Source: Sinorhizobium medicae
GTDB taxonomy: Bacteria > Pseudomonadota > Alphaproteobacteria > Rhizobiales > Rhizobiaceae
NCBI RefSeq assembly: GCF_007827695.1
Contig: NZ_VITA01000016.1
Location: 62,001-126,000 of the forward strand
DNA: 64,000 bases
Direction: 5' to 3'
Positions 42,183-51,130 of the stretch are shown here, one piece after another. Made by a program: the position numbers and the translations under genes. Under the pieces are notes generated by a model. The model worked only from the letters and a program-made list of their open reading frames with translations, searched no databases and was not told where the DNA came from. Position 1 is the stretch's first letter; each line of letters begins with the position of its first letter.

Positions 42183-43046
42183 CTATTCGAAAAACCCCTT
42201 CGGCGTTTTGCCCTGCAAAAAAGGCTCGACGAACGCATGAAGAAGGTCGGGCTGACTTATGACGGCTGTATGCGACGTAGCCGGAAGCACGGCGAGCCGC
42301 GAAGCCGGCAGCGGTTTGCCCATGTCGCCCATGACGCCGCCGCCAAGCAGCCGGAACAGCGCGACCGAATGTTCGAGCGTCGCCACATCCGCATCGCCGG
42401 TGATGATGAGAACCGGGGTCTTCAGCGCCTTGACCTCCGGCTCCCATGCCGTGGGCTCCTTCTCGAGCGCTATCAGCTTCCTGACGAGTTCGGGAAAGCC
42501 GTCGGGATTGGCCGCGAGCTTACGATAATCCTCAGCGAACGGCATGTTGACGAACATCTCGACGGACATCTGGGGAATGAAGGCCTTGAACTCCGGTTGC
42601 CAGCCCTCGGCATCATAGGCTACGGAGGCGGCGGCGAGCTTCTTCACTTTACCCGGATGGCGAATGGCAAGCTGCAGGCCGGCACCGGCGCCCATGGAGT
42701 AGCCGAAAACGTCCGCCTTCTCGATCTGCACGGCATCCATGAAGGCTGCGACGTCGTCGGCCAGATTGGAATAGGTGATCGGCCGATCGATATCCGTGGT
42801 GCGGCCGTGACCTTGGAATTCGATTGCATAGACCTTGTGGGTCTCTGCGAGCTTCGGGATAATGGCACCCATAGACGGAATGTTCATGTAGGCGCCATGC
42901 AGGACGATCAAGGGATCGCCTTCGCCCGAAACCTCGAAATACATCTCCATGCCATTGACGCTGACCCTATCGCCCGCCGGTTCGGATTGGGCAAGTGTGG
43001 TTCCTGCAACAAGCAGAGCTACGGTGAACAGTATAGTGCGGAACAT
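42183..43046 (-). CDS. Secreted alpha/beta hydrolase
   Basis: Hydrolase of 287 residues from the ATG at 43046 with a signal peptide (TILFTVALLVAGTTLAQS), so it works in the periplasm. Landmarks: LIVLHGAYMNIPSMG (oxyanion region), FGYSMGAGAGLQLA (nucleophile Ser), a late acid in ITGDADVATLEHS and the His in LPATSHTAVIS. The longer frame to 43124 lacks a signal peptide at its N-terminus. The substrate is unknown. Divergent from the YdeI-like gene. Confidence 0.86.
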   Translation of the reverse strand: MFRTILFTVALLVAGTTLAQSEPAGDRVSVNGMEMYFEVSGEGDPLIVLHGAYMNIPSMGAIIPKLAETHKVYAIEFQGHGRTTDIDRPITYSNLADDVAAFMDAVQIEKADVFGYSMGAGAGLQLAIRHPGKVKKLAAASVAYDAEGWQPEFKAFIPQMSVEMFVNMPFAEDYRKLAANPDGFPELVRKLIALEKEPTAWEPEVKALKTPVLIITGDADVATLEHSVALFRLLGGGVMGDMGKPLPASRLAVLPATSHTAVISQPDLLHAFVEPFLQGKTPKGFFE

Positions 43047-43261
43047 CTGTCTCTCCTCGATTTTCACCCGACCTATGCCGGCGTCTACGATAAGACGAGC
43101 GAGGTTCCCGCTCCCCGACATCAAGCCCGGAATTTTCTCAGCGGCTGCGCGTCCTCTCGCTGCTTACCTTCTGGTAGAAACGTGTATCTGGCGTCGCCAC
43201 ATGTTTTTGCTTTCGTAAAACTCGGTTCGATCCGAGATCTTTCAGCAGATTGGTGATTCTC

Positions 43262-43861
43262 ATGAGTGAAAAAGAAATTCAATTGCCCGTGATTCATTTC
43301 GTGGACGCGAAGGCCTTCGAGACATGGATGGCAAAGCAGGGCCCCGCGTCCCAAGGCCTTTGGGTGAAATTCGCGAGAAAAGCGTCCGGAATAGCAAGCC
43401 TTACGCCGAGAGAGGCACTCGACGTAGCGCTCTGTCATGGCTGGATCGATGGTCAGCGACTGGGAGCCGACGGCGACTATTTCTTGAACAAGTACACGCC
43501 GCGTCGGGCGCGCAGCAGATGGTCGCAGGTCAATTGCGCTCGAGCGATGGAATTGATTGCCGAAGGGCGCATGGCCCCCCGCGGCCTTGCCGAAGTGGAG
43601 CGCGCCAAGGCCGACGGCCGGTGGGATGCCGCTGCCCCGCCGCCGAGCAAGGCCACCGTGCCTGACGACCTTCATGATGCGCTCGCGCAGAATGCAGCCG
43701 CGAAGTTGCTGTTCGACGATCTCGACAGCCGGAACCGCTACGCCATCCTATTCCGCATTCACGACGCGAAGAAGGCTGAGACGCGCGCTGCGCGCATCGA
43801 TAAATATGTCGGGATGCTGAGCCGGGGCGAGACGCCCTACCCGCGGCGCAAAGCTCGATAG
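43262..43861 (+). CDS. YdeI/OmpD-associated family protein
   Basis: Soluble protein of 199 residues from the ATG at 43262. The family signature is seen in FETWMAKQGPASQGLWVKFA, SLTPREALDVALCHGWIDGQ and FLNKYTPRRARSRWSQVN. The group is annotated as bacteriocin-protection or stress-related, with little direct biochemistry. It stands alone between a hydrolase and dmeF. Confidence 0.85.
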   Translation: MSEKEIQLPVIHFVDAKAFETWMAKQGPASQGLWVKFARKASGIASLTPREALDVALCHGWIDGQRLGADGDYFLNKYTPRRARSRWSQVNCARAMELIAEGRMAPRGLAEVERAKADGRWDAAAPPPSKATVPDDLHDALAQNAAAKLLFDDLDSRNRYAILFRIHDAKKAETRAARIDKYVGMLSRGETPYPRRKAR

Positions 43862-43883
43862 TATCTGGGAGACAGACGGCGCT

Positions 43884-44855
43884 TCACGCAGCCAGAGGCT
43901 CGACCTCGACCGTCACATGTGAAAGCTCGTGGATATGCTGAAGCTTCCGGCGGTAGATCGACGGGCTCTGCGGGTTTTTCGTCACCAGCGAAACGATGGC
44001 GCCATGGTGACCGGGCCCAAGCTGCCACACGTGCAGATCCGTAATCCGATCCCCGTCCTTTTCGATTACCGCACGTATCTCGTCCGGCAGATCCTCGCCC
44101 GCCTGGATATAATCCAGCAGCACGCTGCCGCTATCCCGGATCAGCCCCATGGACCAGCGGGCAATCACCAGAGCGCCGACAATACCCATCAGCGGGTCGA
44201 GCCATATCCAGCCGTAGACGCTGCCGGCTGCGAGCGCGACAATCGCAAGAACCGAGGTCAGCGCATCCGCCAGCACATGCAGATAGGCGGCACGCAGGTT
44301 GTTGTCCCGGGCTTGGGCGGCGGTGTGGTGGTGTCCGTGATCGTGATCGTGCCCGTGGCCGTGGTGGTGATGGTGACCATGGTGGTGATGCGAATGGTCC
44401 TCGCGAAGCAGCCAGGCACAGACGAGATTGACCACAAGCCCAAGCACGGCTACCGAAATGGCCTGCGGAAAACTGATCGCCACCGGATTGGCCAGCCGGA
44501 GAAGACTTTCCCAGCCGATGAGCAGAGCGATCAGGGCAAGTACGATCGCACTGGAAAAACCAGCAAGGTCGCCGAGTTTGCCGGTACCGAATGTAAACCG
44601 GGGGTTGCGGGCGTTTCGCCGCGCATAGAGATAGGCGAGCGCCGCAATCAGCAGAGCTGCAGCATGCGTCGACATGTGCCAGCCGTCGGCGACCAGAGCC
44701 ATCGAGCCGTAGAAGGTACCCGCGGCGATTTCCGCGACCATCATTCCCGCGGTGAGCGCAATGACGAACCACGTTCGCCTTTCATTGCGCTGGTGATTGT
44801 CGCCGAGAAACACATGATCGTGGGCGGCAGGCGCCGGTGAATGGATATCGGTCAT
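43884..44855 (-). CDS. dmeF: Cobalt/nickel efflux protein, CDF family
   Basis: Inner-membrane cation diffusion facilitator of 323 residues with six helices. A very His-rich cytoplasmic loop (HHHHGHHHHHGHGHDHDHGH near residue 155) and an N-terminal HDHVFLGDNHQRNERRTW mark the DmeF group, which exports Co2+ and Ni2+ in rhizobia and Agrobacterium. It overlaps the RcnR-type regulator gene by four bases (ATGA). Metal identity is from the family and the neighbour. Confidence 0.9.
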   Translation of the reverse strand: MTDIHSPAPAAHDHVFLGDNHQRNERRTWFVIALTAGMMVAEIAAGTFYGSMALVADGWHMSTHAAALLIAALAYLYARRNARNPRFTFGTGKLGDLAGFSSAIVLALIALLIGWESLLRLANPVAISFPQAISVAVLGLVVNLVCAWLLREDHSHHHHGHHHHHGHGHDHDHGHHHTAAQARDNNLRAAYLHVLADALTSVLAIVALAAGSVYGWIWLDPLMGIVGALVIARWSMGLIRDSGSVLLDYIQAGEDLPDEIRAVIEKDGDRITDLHVWQLGPGHHGAIVSLVTKNPQSPSIYRRKLQHIHELSHVTVEVEPLAA

Positions 44856-45124
44856 TTCAGGTATCTCCTGACGATTTCAATCAGTTCGGCAGCACCTTCT
44901 TCGCGCTCGACCTGCGTATCATGGCCGGCGACGTGCCCTCGGATATGGTCCTCTATCAGCTCGACCGTCAGCCCGTTGACCGCTCCGCGAACGGAGGCGA
45001 CGAGATTGAGAATGTCGCCGCATGACTGGCCCGCATCGAGCGCGCGTTCGACAGCCTCCATCTGACCCTTGAGTCGGCGGATACGGGCGAGCAACTTTGC
45101 CTGATCTCTGTTCGTGTGTGACAT
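44852..45124 (-). CDS. dmeR: RcnR/CsoR-family Co/Ni-responsive repressor
   Basis: Small all-helical repressor of 90 residues from the ATG at 45124. The N-terminus SHTNRDQAKLLARIRRLKGQ has the His2 expected for RcnR-type metal binding. The key Cys is in AGQSCGDILN (residue 35), and His residues follow in EDHIRGHVAGHD. The longer open frame upstream to 45724 has no start or homology. It should repress dmeRF until Co2+ or Ni2+ binds. Confidence 0.9.
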   Translation of the reverse strand: MSHTNRDQAKLLARIRRLKGQMEAVERALDAGQSCGDILNLVASVRGAVNGLTVELIEDHIRGHVAGHDTQVEREEGAAELIEIVRRYLK

Positions 45125-45127
45125 AGC

Positions 45128-45144
45128 ATAGGGGGGTACCCTAT
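45128..45144. promoter_or_regulatory. DmeR-type operator
   Basis: ATAGGGGGGTACCCTAT directly upstream of the dmeR start: a G-run flanked by AT inverted half-sites, the RcnR/DmeR operator pattern. Positioned to block the dmeRF promoter. Confidence 0.75.
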
Positions 45145-45614
45145 CTTTGCCGTCTATGCAAGCCGTCGGCTGACGGCTGCATTGCCGCCGAGCCGCGATC
45201 CGTCGATTGTCAGATTCCGACATGCGAAAGCCGCCGAGCCCAGGAGTCGCAATCGGCACAGCCGCAACTTTAGCTCGCATGGGCTGCATCGGGTCAATCA
45301 GCGTTGTTTTTGCTCTATTGCGGCATGCGCCTCCCCGATATTGTCGCATTTCACACAACCACCGGGTCGAGCCCGCAACGGGCTCCCGGCCCATGCATGT
45401 CGCAAGCAAAATTTCTTTCCAGTCGCGGCTTTCCATGCGAATGTCGTAATTCGACAAGCTGAAGCGCATATTCCAAGCGACGAATATGTAAGCCTTGATG
45501 CATGTCGCCCATGAGTGCGCAGCGGTTTGGGGCTGACGACTTGCACAGAAGCAATGATCTGAAGCGCGCGCATGAACTCGATTGATTGCAACGCCCTTCA
45601 GCATGGGAGGTTTT
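45145..45614. other. Regulatory region before the GlxA/GbdR-type gene
   Basis: 470 bases without a gene. TGTCGC occurs three times in the same orientation (45342, 45399, 45503), and an inverted repeat TGTCG-N5-CGACA lies at 45442-45456. These could be sites for the AraC-type protein itself. No RNA gene was recognised. Confidence 0.35.
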
Positions 45615-46619
45615 ATGCACAAACCGCTGACGAAGAAGCGTTCGCTCGTCTTCTTTCTGGTGCCGAATTTTTCGATGCTACCCTTCTCGGCCGCGATCGA
45701 AACACTGCGCATTGCCAATCGCATGCTCGGTTACGAGGCCTATACCTGGCGCCTCGCTTCGACCGACGGCCAGAAGGTCTATTCGTCGGCGGGCATTGCG
45801 CTCGAAGTCAACACCTCGCTTGCCGACGAGCGCAAATATCTCGGTGGAGAGAACCGGCCCTCGATGGTTCTGGTCTGTTCGGGCGTCTATGTCGAAGACT
45901 TCCAGAACAAGTCGGTAAATGCTTGGCTGCGCGAGGCCTACAACCGCGGCATTGCGGTCGGCAGTCTCTGTACCGGCGCCCACGTGCTCGCTTCGGCGGG
46001 CCTGCTCACGGGCAAGCGCTGCGCGATCCATTGGGAAAACCTACCAGGCTTCTCCGAGAGCTTCCCTCAGGCCGACGTATATGCGGACCTCTATGAGATC
46101 GACGGCAACATCTATACCTGCGCCGGCGGCACCGCTTCGCTCGACATGATGCTGAACCTGATCGATCAGGATTTCGGCGAGAACCTCGTCAACCGCGTCT
46201 GCGAGCAGGCGCTGACCGACCGCGTGCGCGGGCCGCACGACCGGCAGCGGCTGCCACTGAGAGCACGCCTTGGCGTTCAGAACTCCAAGGTCCTTTCGAT
46301 CATCGAACTGATGGAAAGCAACCTTTCCGAACCGCTGTCCCTCCTTGAGATAGCGGAGAGCGCCGACCTGTCCCGCCGTCAGATCGAGCGGCTCTTCCGC
46401 CAGGAAATGGGACGGTCGCCAGCCCGCTACTATCTCGAGATTCGCCTCGATCGCGCCCGGCATCTGCTTATCCAGTCTTCCATGCCGGTCGTGGAAGTCG
46501 CTGTGGCCTGCGGTTTCGTATCCGCTTCACATTTTTCGAAGTGTTATCGGGAGCTCTACAACCGCTCGCCGCAACAGGAACGCGCCGAACGCAAGCTGAC
46601 GTTACAGATGGCGCGGTAG
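45615..46619 (+). CDS. GlxA/GbdR-type AraC-family regulator with DJ-1/PfpI domain
   Basis: Transcription activator of 334 residues from the ATG at 45615 (GGGAGG upstream). The N-terminal amidotransferase-like domain (about 10-185) contains GSLCTGAHVLASAGLLTGK and the segment IYTCAGGTASLDMMLNLID. The C-terminal double AraC HTH (about 225-325) includes LSLLEIAESADLSRRQIERL and VACGFVSASHFSKCYRELY. Relatives include GbdR, which answers glycine betaine and dimethylglycine in Pseudomonas. Control of betaine use is plausible here, not shown. Confidence 0.88.
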   Translation: MHKPLTKKRSLVFFLVPNFSMLPFSAAIETLRIANRMLGYEAYTWRLASTDGQKVYSSAGIALEVNTSLADERKYLGGENRPSMVLVCSGVYVEDFQNKSVNAWLREAYNRGIAVGSLCTGAHVLASAGLLTGKRCAIHWENLPGFSESFPQADVYADLYEIDGNIYTCAGGTASLDMMLNLIDQDFGENLVNRVCEQALTDRVRGPHDRQRLPLRARLGVQNSKVLSIIELMESNLSEPLSLLEIAESADLSRRQIERLFRQEMGRSPARYYLEIRLDRARHLLIQSSMPVVEVAVACGFVSASHFSKCYRELYNRSPQQERAERKLTLQMAR

Positions 46620-46651
46620 ACCACGATGATTTAAGGCGGAAACGGCCTGAA

Positions 46652-47040
46652 ATGTCCTCGTTTCCATTGAGTCAGGGCGAATCGCGCGGTCGTTCGTCCA
46701 AAACAGGTAGGGAGCAGAAAGCGGGTTTTGCTTCCGGCTGCGGCAGCGCGGTCGTGCAGCACACCCGTATCGCTGAAAATACGTCGACGGGGATCGCCTT
46801 GAAGGTCGCTACACTTTCCATCGCCAACGACGCCCAGGGCGCCACCCTTTTGTCGTTGAGCGGCGCGGATGCGCCGCTTCGCGCCACGCGGGCGAACTCA
46901 TTTATAAAACCTTCAATCCCGCGGGCACCGCCGACGACAAGACGGTTGTCTATGGCGATCTCAACGGAGACGGCCGCGCCGATTTCCAGATTGAGCTTTC
47001 CGGCTTGAAGAGCTTGACAGCCGGCGATTTTTTGCTGTGA
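46652..47040 (+). pseudogene. Remnant of a cadherin-like/RTX calcium-binding protein
   Basis: Two coherent pieces in different frames. The first (about 46735-46875) reads VVQHTRIAENTSTGIALKVA then SIANDAQGATLLSLSGADA, a cadherin-like repeat as found in large rhizobial adhesins. The second (46891-47040) reads GELIYKTFNPAGTADDKTVV, then YGDLNGDGRADFQIELSGLK up to DFLL and a stop, the C-terminal end of serralysin/RTX-type proteins. A frameshift or deletion joins them, and nothing else of the large parent gene remains. Confidence 0.7.
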
Positions 47041-47172
47041 GCCGACGAGCGTTTGATGCTGTCGTTCTCAAGCCGAGATCCAACTCCTCCGAAATCGGCC
47101 GTCGACCTTCAAGCCGTAATCGATTTCAACAAGATGAGATGCGGGATGCGGCCGGAAAACCGCACGCTTCCC

Positions 47173-47997
47173 TCATCCCGCCCTCGCGTTCAGTGTTTTT
47201 ATCTTGGTCAGCGTATCGAGGTTCTGGTTGACGCGGCAGTAGAATTCCTCGTTTACGAAGGGCCGGACGACAAAATCGTTGCCGCCGGCTTTGAGGAAGC
47301 GCGCAGAGAGCAGCCGATCCATCGACGACGACACGCCGATGATGCGTACCTGATGTGGGCCGTGCGCTGCTCGGATCCGACGCGTAAGCTCGAATCCATC
47401 GATATCCGGCATATTGTAGTCGGTAATGACGAGGGCAATGTCCGAATTGTTCTTCAGGATTTCCAGCGCGGCGAATCCGCTTTCCGCCGTGCTCGTGCGG
47501 AAGTTGTGGCGCTTCAACTGCGTCGTCAGAACGGCTCGTGCGGTTGGGCTATCGTCGACGATCAAAACGTGGTGCTGCTGATTGGTCAGGAATCGGCAGA
47601 CGGATTCCGCCAGCATGTCGACGGCAAAGACGCTGTCCTTAATCACGTAGTCTACAATATCCTTCGCGAGAATGGCCTCGCGCGTGCTCTCCTGGAACGA
47701 GCCGGTGAAGACGACCGTCGGTACGCTCATATCGATCAGATAGGTGAGCGCCTCCCCGTTCTCCGCGCCAGGGAGATTGATATTGGAAATGGCAAGAGAC
47801 GGCGCGAAAGAAGCGTTTTCGACCGCGAACAGCAGGTCCTCATAGTCGCGACAGACGATGACGTCGATGTCGAAAAGCTCCTTCAACCGCTTTGAGACCA
47901 TTGAGGCAAAGAGATGGGAGTCCTCGGCAAGCACGATCCGGTGCTCGCCAAGGGATTCGCCGGAATAGTACATTCCGGAAACGCCGAAGAATGACAT
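47173..47997 (-). CDS. Response regulator with two receiver domains
   Basis: Cytoplasmic signalling protein of 274 residues, two REC domains and no output domain. REC2 (about 143-262) is complete: HVLIVDDSPTARAVL, phospho-Asp in LVITDYNMPDIDG, and the Lys region near FLKAGGNDFVVRPF. REC1 (about 20-135) keeps the acidic pocket (RIVLAEDSHLFASM), but its phosphorylation site reads AISNINLPGA with Asn in place of Asp. REC1 is therefore probably a non-phosphorylated partner. No kinase is adjacent. Confidence 0.87.
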   Translation of the reverse strand: MSFFGVSGMYYSGESLGEHRIVLAEDSHLFASMVSKRLKELFDIDVIVCRDYEDLLFAVENASFAPSLAISNINLPGAENGEALTYLIDMSVPTVVFTGSFQESTREAILAKDIVDYVIKDSVFAVDMLAESVCRFLTNQQHHVLIVDDSPTARAVLTTQLKRHNFRTSTAESGFAALEILKNNSDIALVITDYNMPDIDGFELTRRIRAAHGPHQVRIIGVSSSMDRLLSARFLKAGGNDFVVRPFVNEEFYCRVNQNLDTLTKIKTLNARAG

Positions 47998-48171
47998 TTA
48001 TCGCCTATGAAAAGATTGTCCCCGCATGACACCGTAGCGGCAAAAGAATTTATTCGGTGTTAATAGCGGCCAGCGCCGATATCGACACAAACCGCGGATG
48101 GATTGCATACCCCGGCCGCCGAAAAGCGGCCGTTGTGTACCAATCAGCGATTCAAGAAGCTGCTCGGGCTC

Positions 48172-49785
48172 TCAGACAAAAACGATATCGTCCGCGGAAA
48201 GGTCTTGAAGCGCAACGTTGTCCAGGAACAGTCCGAAATTGTCGGACCCGTTGAAGGCGATATAGAGCCCGTCGTCCGTCTCGGTCGCAGCAGCAACCAG
48301 ATCGGCGAAGCTCTCGATTCGTGTCGAATCCGATGCATTGCCGATAAAGCGCAGCACATCCCCGCCGTCGAAATCGAAATCGGTAATGCGGTCGACACCC
48401 GAGAACGAAAACGTGTCCGAAGACCAGAGGTAGGTATCGGCACCGGCGCCGCCCGTCATCACATCGTCACCGCCCCCGCCCCAGAGCACATCCTTGCCGG
48501 CTCCTCCGTCGAGCCGGTCGTTACCCTCATTGCCGGCGAGCTGATCGTCGCCTCCAAGCGTGCGGATTGTATCGTCCCCTGAGTCGCCGGAAAGTTCGAA
48601 CCTCTCGATATTGGTAAAGACAAGAGAAGTGCCCAGCATGCCCGTCGAGGCATCGAAATGTGTGCCCGTCAGAGGGCCGACGACGCGCAATGTATCGCTG
48701 CCGGCGCCGCCATCGATGAAGCCGGAGGGCGCAACCATCTGGATGAGATCGTCGCCGGAGCCGCCGTCAATATACGTGTCACCGTCATCGAAGCGCGATC
48801 CCGAGTCATGAATCTCGTCGTTCCCATCGCCCCCGACGAGCACGTCATTACCGCCGTTGCTGATCAGGATGTCGTCGCCACTGTCGCCATAGAGGGCATC
48901 GTCTCCGCTCCCGGAAGCGATGTAATCCCTGCCGCTGCTGCCGGCTGCGTAATTGTCACCTTCGCCCAGATGAGCGCTGAGCGAAAGGAGATTGCCGGCG
49001 ATCAGCGTGTCGCTGCCATTACCGAGATTGATGTTGGCGACCTCGATGCCGTTGATCAGAGTACCCGTCGAGGCGAATCCCCGCGCAAAATCGAGGGTCA
49101 CGTCCCCGGTTCTTTCTTCATCGAGCAGGGTGAGTCTGTCCCAGCCGGTCCCGCCGTCGATCACCGTGGAAGAAAGCGTCGTAAAGATGATGTCGTCATG
49201 GTCACCGGCAAAAATCCGGTTCGAGCCAACAGTGTCATTGATGATGTCGCCCCCGGTGCCAGTGTTGATCGTGTCGTCGCCCTGCATGCTTGTGCCGTCA
49301 TCGCCGTCGGTGCCATACGGCCCGACAATGTCGTTACCACCACCGGTCGAGATGATATCATCAGTCGAGGCGCCGAATATTCGGTCATTGCCGCTGCCGG
49401 TGGTCAGCACTAGCCTTTCGATGCGGTTGAAGAATATATGCTCCCAGTCTGACGTGTTGTAGCCGATGATGCCGTGACCGTGCTCGCCGCTGAACCGGAC
49501 GGAAGTGCTGACGTTCGCAAGGTCGATCACCAACGTATCGGTACCGGCCCCGCCCGTAACCGCGCCGCCGGTACCGATCAGGGTTATTTGATCATCCCCC
49601 TCGCCGCCGTCGAGGCGGTCGTATCCGCTCGTACTTGCCAGACGATCGTCCCCGGCGCCACCGTCGACGAGATCGTCGCCGCCACCGGCCTCGATATCAT
49701 CCGCGCCTGCAAGGCCCCAAATGCGGTCCTTCTCCTCTGTTCCAACCAGTATATCGACTCCGGCCGTGCCCACTACTGTGGTCAT
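48172..49785 (-). CDS. RTX (hemolysin-type) calcium-binding protein
   Basis: 537-residue secreted-type protein made almost entirely of GGxGxDxhx nonapeptide repeats, for example GGGDDLVDGGAGDDRL, GDSGDDILISNGGNDVLVG and GNEGNDRLDGGAGKDVLWGG, arranged in several blocks. There is no N-terminal signal peptide, as expected for type I secretion. The C-terminus (FGLFLDNVALQDLSADDIVF) resembles the secretion-signal end of this group. No catalytic domain is seen, so it may be a structural or adhesive protein. No type I exporter is in the window. Confidence 0.9.
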   Translation of the reverse strand: MTTVVGTAGVDILVGTEEKDRIWGLAGADDIEAGGGDDLVDGGAGDDRLASTSGYDRLDGGEGDDQITLIGTGGAVTGGAGTDTLVIDLANVSTSVRFSGEHGHGIIGYNTSDWEHIFFNRIERLVLTTGSGNDRIFGASTDDIISTGGGNDIVGPYGTDGDDGTSMQGDDTINTGTGGDIINDTVGSNRIFAGDHDDIIFTTLSSTVIDGGTGWDRLTLLDEERTGDVTLDFARGFASTGTLINGIEVANINLGNGSDTLIAGNLLSLSAHLGEGDNYAAGSSGRDYIASGSGDDALYGDSGDDILISNGGNDVLVGGDGNDEIHDSGSRFDDGDTYIDGGSGDDLIQMVAPSGFIDGGAGSDTLRVVGPLTGTHFDASTGMLGTSLVFTNIERFELSGDSGDDTIRTLGGDDQLAGNEGNDRLDGGAGKDVLWGGGGDDVMTGGAGADTYLWSSDTFSFSGVDRITDFDFDGGDVLRFIGNASDSTRIESFADLVAAATETDDGLYIAFNGSDNFGLFLDNVALQDLSADDIVFV

Positions 49786-49809
49786 GTCGCTCTTCCCCCT
49801 GAATGCGAA

Positions 49810-49915
49810 GCATGAGATTAATATTATTGCTTAAAGAAAAATCGAGATGCAATCAAAAATAAATACTGGTGATAATATACATTAAATTACTTCAAATATA
49901 TAATTAAGTTACTCG
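49810..49915. other. AT-rich island upstream of the RTX gene
   Basis: Within the gene-free 49786-50095, about 105 bases are strikingly rich in A and T (for example AATATACATTAAATTACTTC), in contrast with the GC-rich surroundings. This is the promoter side of the RTX gene. It could be a target of an AT-binding regulator such as MucR. No gene is present. Confidence 0.5.
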
Positions 49916-50095
49916 CAGGTGTAGACTGCGTATACCCCCCGCACCTATCCCGGAAGGCGCAACCAAGAAGGCAATGAAGTGCCGCTGAACGTTGTCCCTT
50001 TGGAGCAGCTTGGCGCCTGCGAGTCTTACGCCCGATGTCGGAACCGGCCCGACTGCTGCGTCCTAGGCTGGGTAACACAATCGAGGAGAACCCGA

Positions 50096-50755
50096 ATGAG
50101 AAAGATCATCGTTGGCGCATTCATAAGCCTCGACGGCATCATGCAGGCACCCGGCGGACCGCACGAGGATCCCGTCGGCGGCTTCTACCATGGCGGCTGG
50201 GCAGCCCCGTATTTTGACGAGACCATGGGACAGGCGGTGGGCGAGATGTTTTCGAACCCGTTCGATCTACTGCTTGGACGGAAGACCTATGACATCTTCG
50301 CCGCACATTGGCCCTATGCGGGCTCCGGCGATCCGATCGGACCGCTCTTTGACCGGATCACCAAATATGTCGCAACGCGCAACCCCAGTCTGAAACTCGA
50401 TTGGCAGAATAGCCGCCCTCTCGGCTCCGATACGGTTGCAGCGCTCGGTGAGTTGAAAAGTGAGGAAGGCGCCGACCTGTTGACGCAGGGATCGACCGAT
50501 TTCCTGCAGACCTTGTTTCGCAATGATCTCGTAGACGAGCTGCACATCTCATGCTTTCCGATCGTGCTCGGAAAGGGCAAGCGGCTCTTCGGTGATGGCG
50601 CCGTGCCGATGGCTTTGAAACTCGTGGGCTCGAAAGTCTCCGGGACCGGCGTCACGATCAGCAAATACGTCCGCAACGGCCCGGTCGTTACGGGATCGTT
50701 TGAGTTCGAGCAGCCGACCGCGGCGGAACTGGAGCGGCGAAGAAAATTGACCTGA
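50096..50755 (+). CDS. RibD C-terminal/dihydrofolate reductase-fold protein
   Basis: Soluble 219-residue protein of the RibD_C family (YwjB/YyaP group). The ATG at 50096 has GAGGAG upstream. It opens MRKIIVGAFISLDGIMQAPG, then LLLGRKTYDIFAAHWPYAG and the NADPH-side segment GADLLTQGSTDFLQTLF. Such proteins bind NADPH, but their reductase substrates are mostly unknown, and they are not the folate-pathway DHFR. Stands alone. Confidence 0.87.
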   Translation: MRKIIVGAFISLDGIMQAPGGPHEDPVGGFYHGGWAAPYFDETMGQAVGEMFSNPFDLLLGRKTYDIFAAHWPYAGSGDPIGPLFDRITKYVATRNPSLKLDWQNSRPLGSDTVAALGELKSEEGADLLTQGSTDFLQTLFRNDLVDELHISCFPIVLGKGKRLFGDGAVPMALKLVGSKVSGTGVTISKYVRNGPVVTGSFEFEQPTAAELERRRKLT

Positions 50756-50790
50756 TCTGGCCACTCCGCCGTGCGGTCGCGGATCGTCGA

Positions 50791-50810
50791 CGCGGGGCTT
50801 CGGCCCCGCG
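50791..50810 (+). terminator. GC-rich hairpin after the RibD-like gene
   Basis: CGCGGGGC, tetraloop TTCG, GCCCCGCG: a perfect eight-base stem 36 bases after the stop. No strong T-run follows, so termination may be weak. Confidence 0.6.
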
Positions 50811-50866
50811 GTCTTGCGGCACGGCTCAAGCTCGTCCGACTGACGCAAACGCCTTTCCGGGCGAAG

Positions 50867-51130
50867 CTATTTCACGACGACGGAGCCCTCGACAATTTCC
50901 ACTGTCTCGTCGCCTTGAAGGCCAACCCGGTCGCCGCTTGGAGTGGTGAGGAAGCAGCCGCTCAGGCAGAACGTTTCCGTCGCGCCCGCATTGAGTGCCA
51001 TCTCTACTCGGCTGTCCCCTTCGACGATCACCAGAACAGCAGCCTCGCCGTCCTTGTTTGTCACGGTCGCCGAATTGGCGCCGCCGGCTGACAGCACGGC
51101 GGACGCAATAATGATAGCAGATGTTTTCAT
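50867..51130 (-). CDS. Small secreted protein of unknown function
   Basis: 87-residue protein from the ATG at 51130 with a signal peptide (MKTSAIIIASAVLSAGGANS). The mature part is a short beta-rich domain (TVTNKDGEAAVLVIVEGDSR, then FCLSGCFLTTPSGD) with two close cysteines that could form a disulfide in the periplasm. No family recognised. It is followed by the hairpin after the RibD-like gene on the opposite strand. Confidence 0.7.
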   Translation of the reverse strand: MKTSAIIIASAVLSAGGANSATVTNKDGEAAVLVIVEGDSRVEMALNAGATETFCLSGCFLTTPSGDRVGLQGDETVEIVEGSVVVK

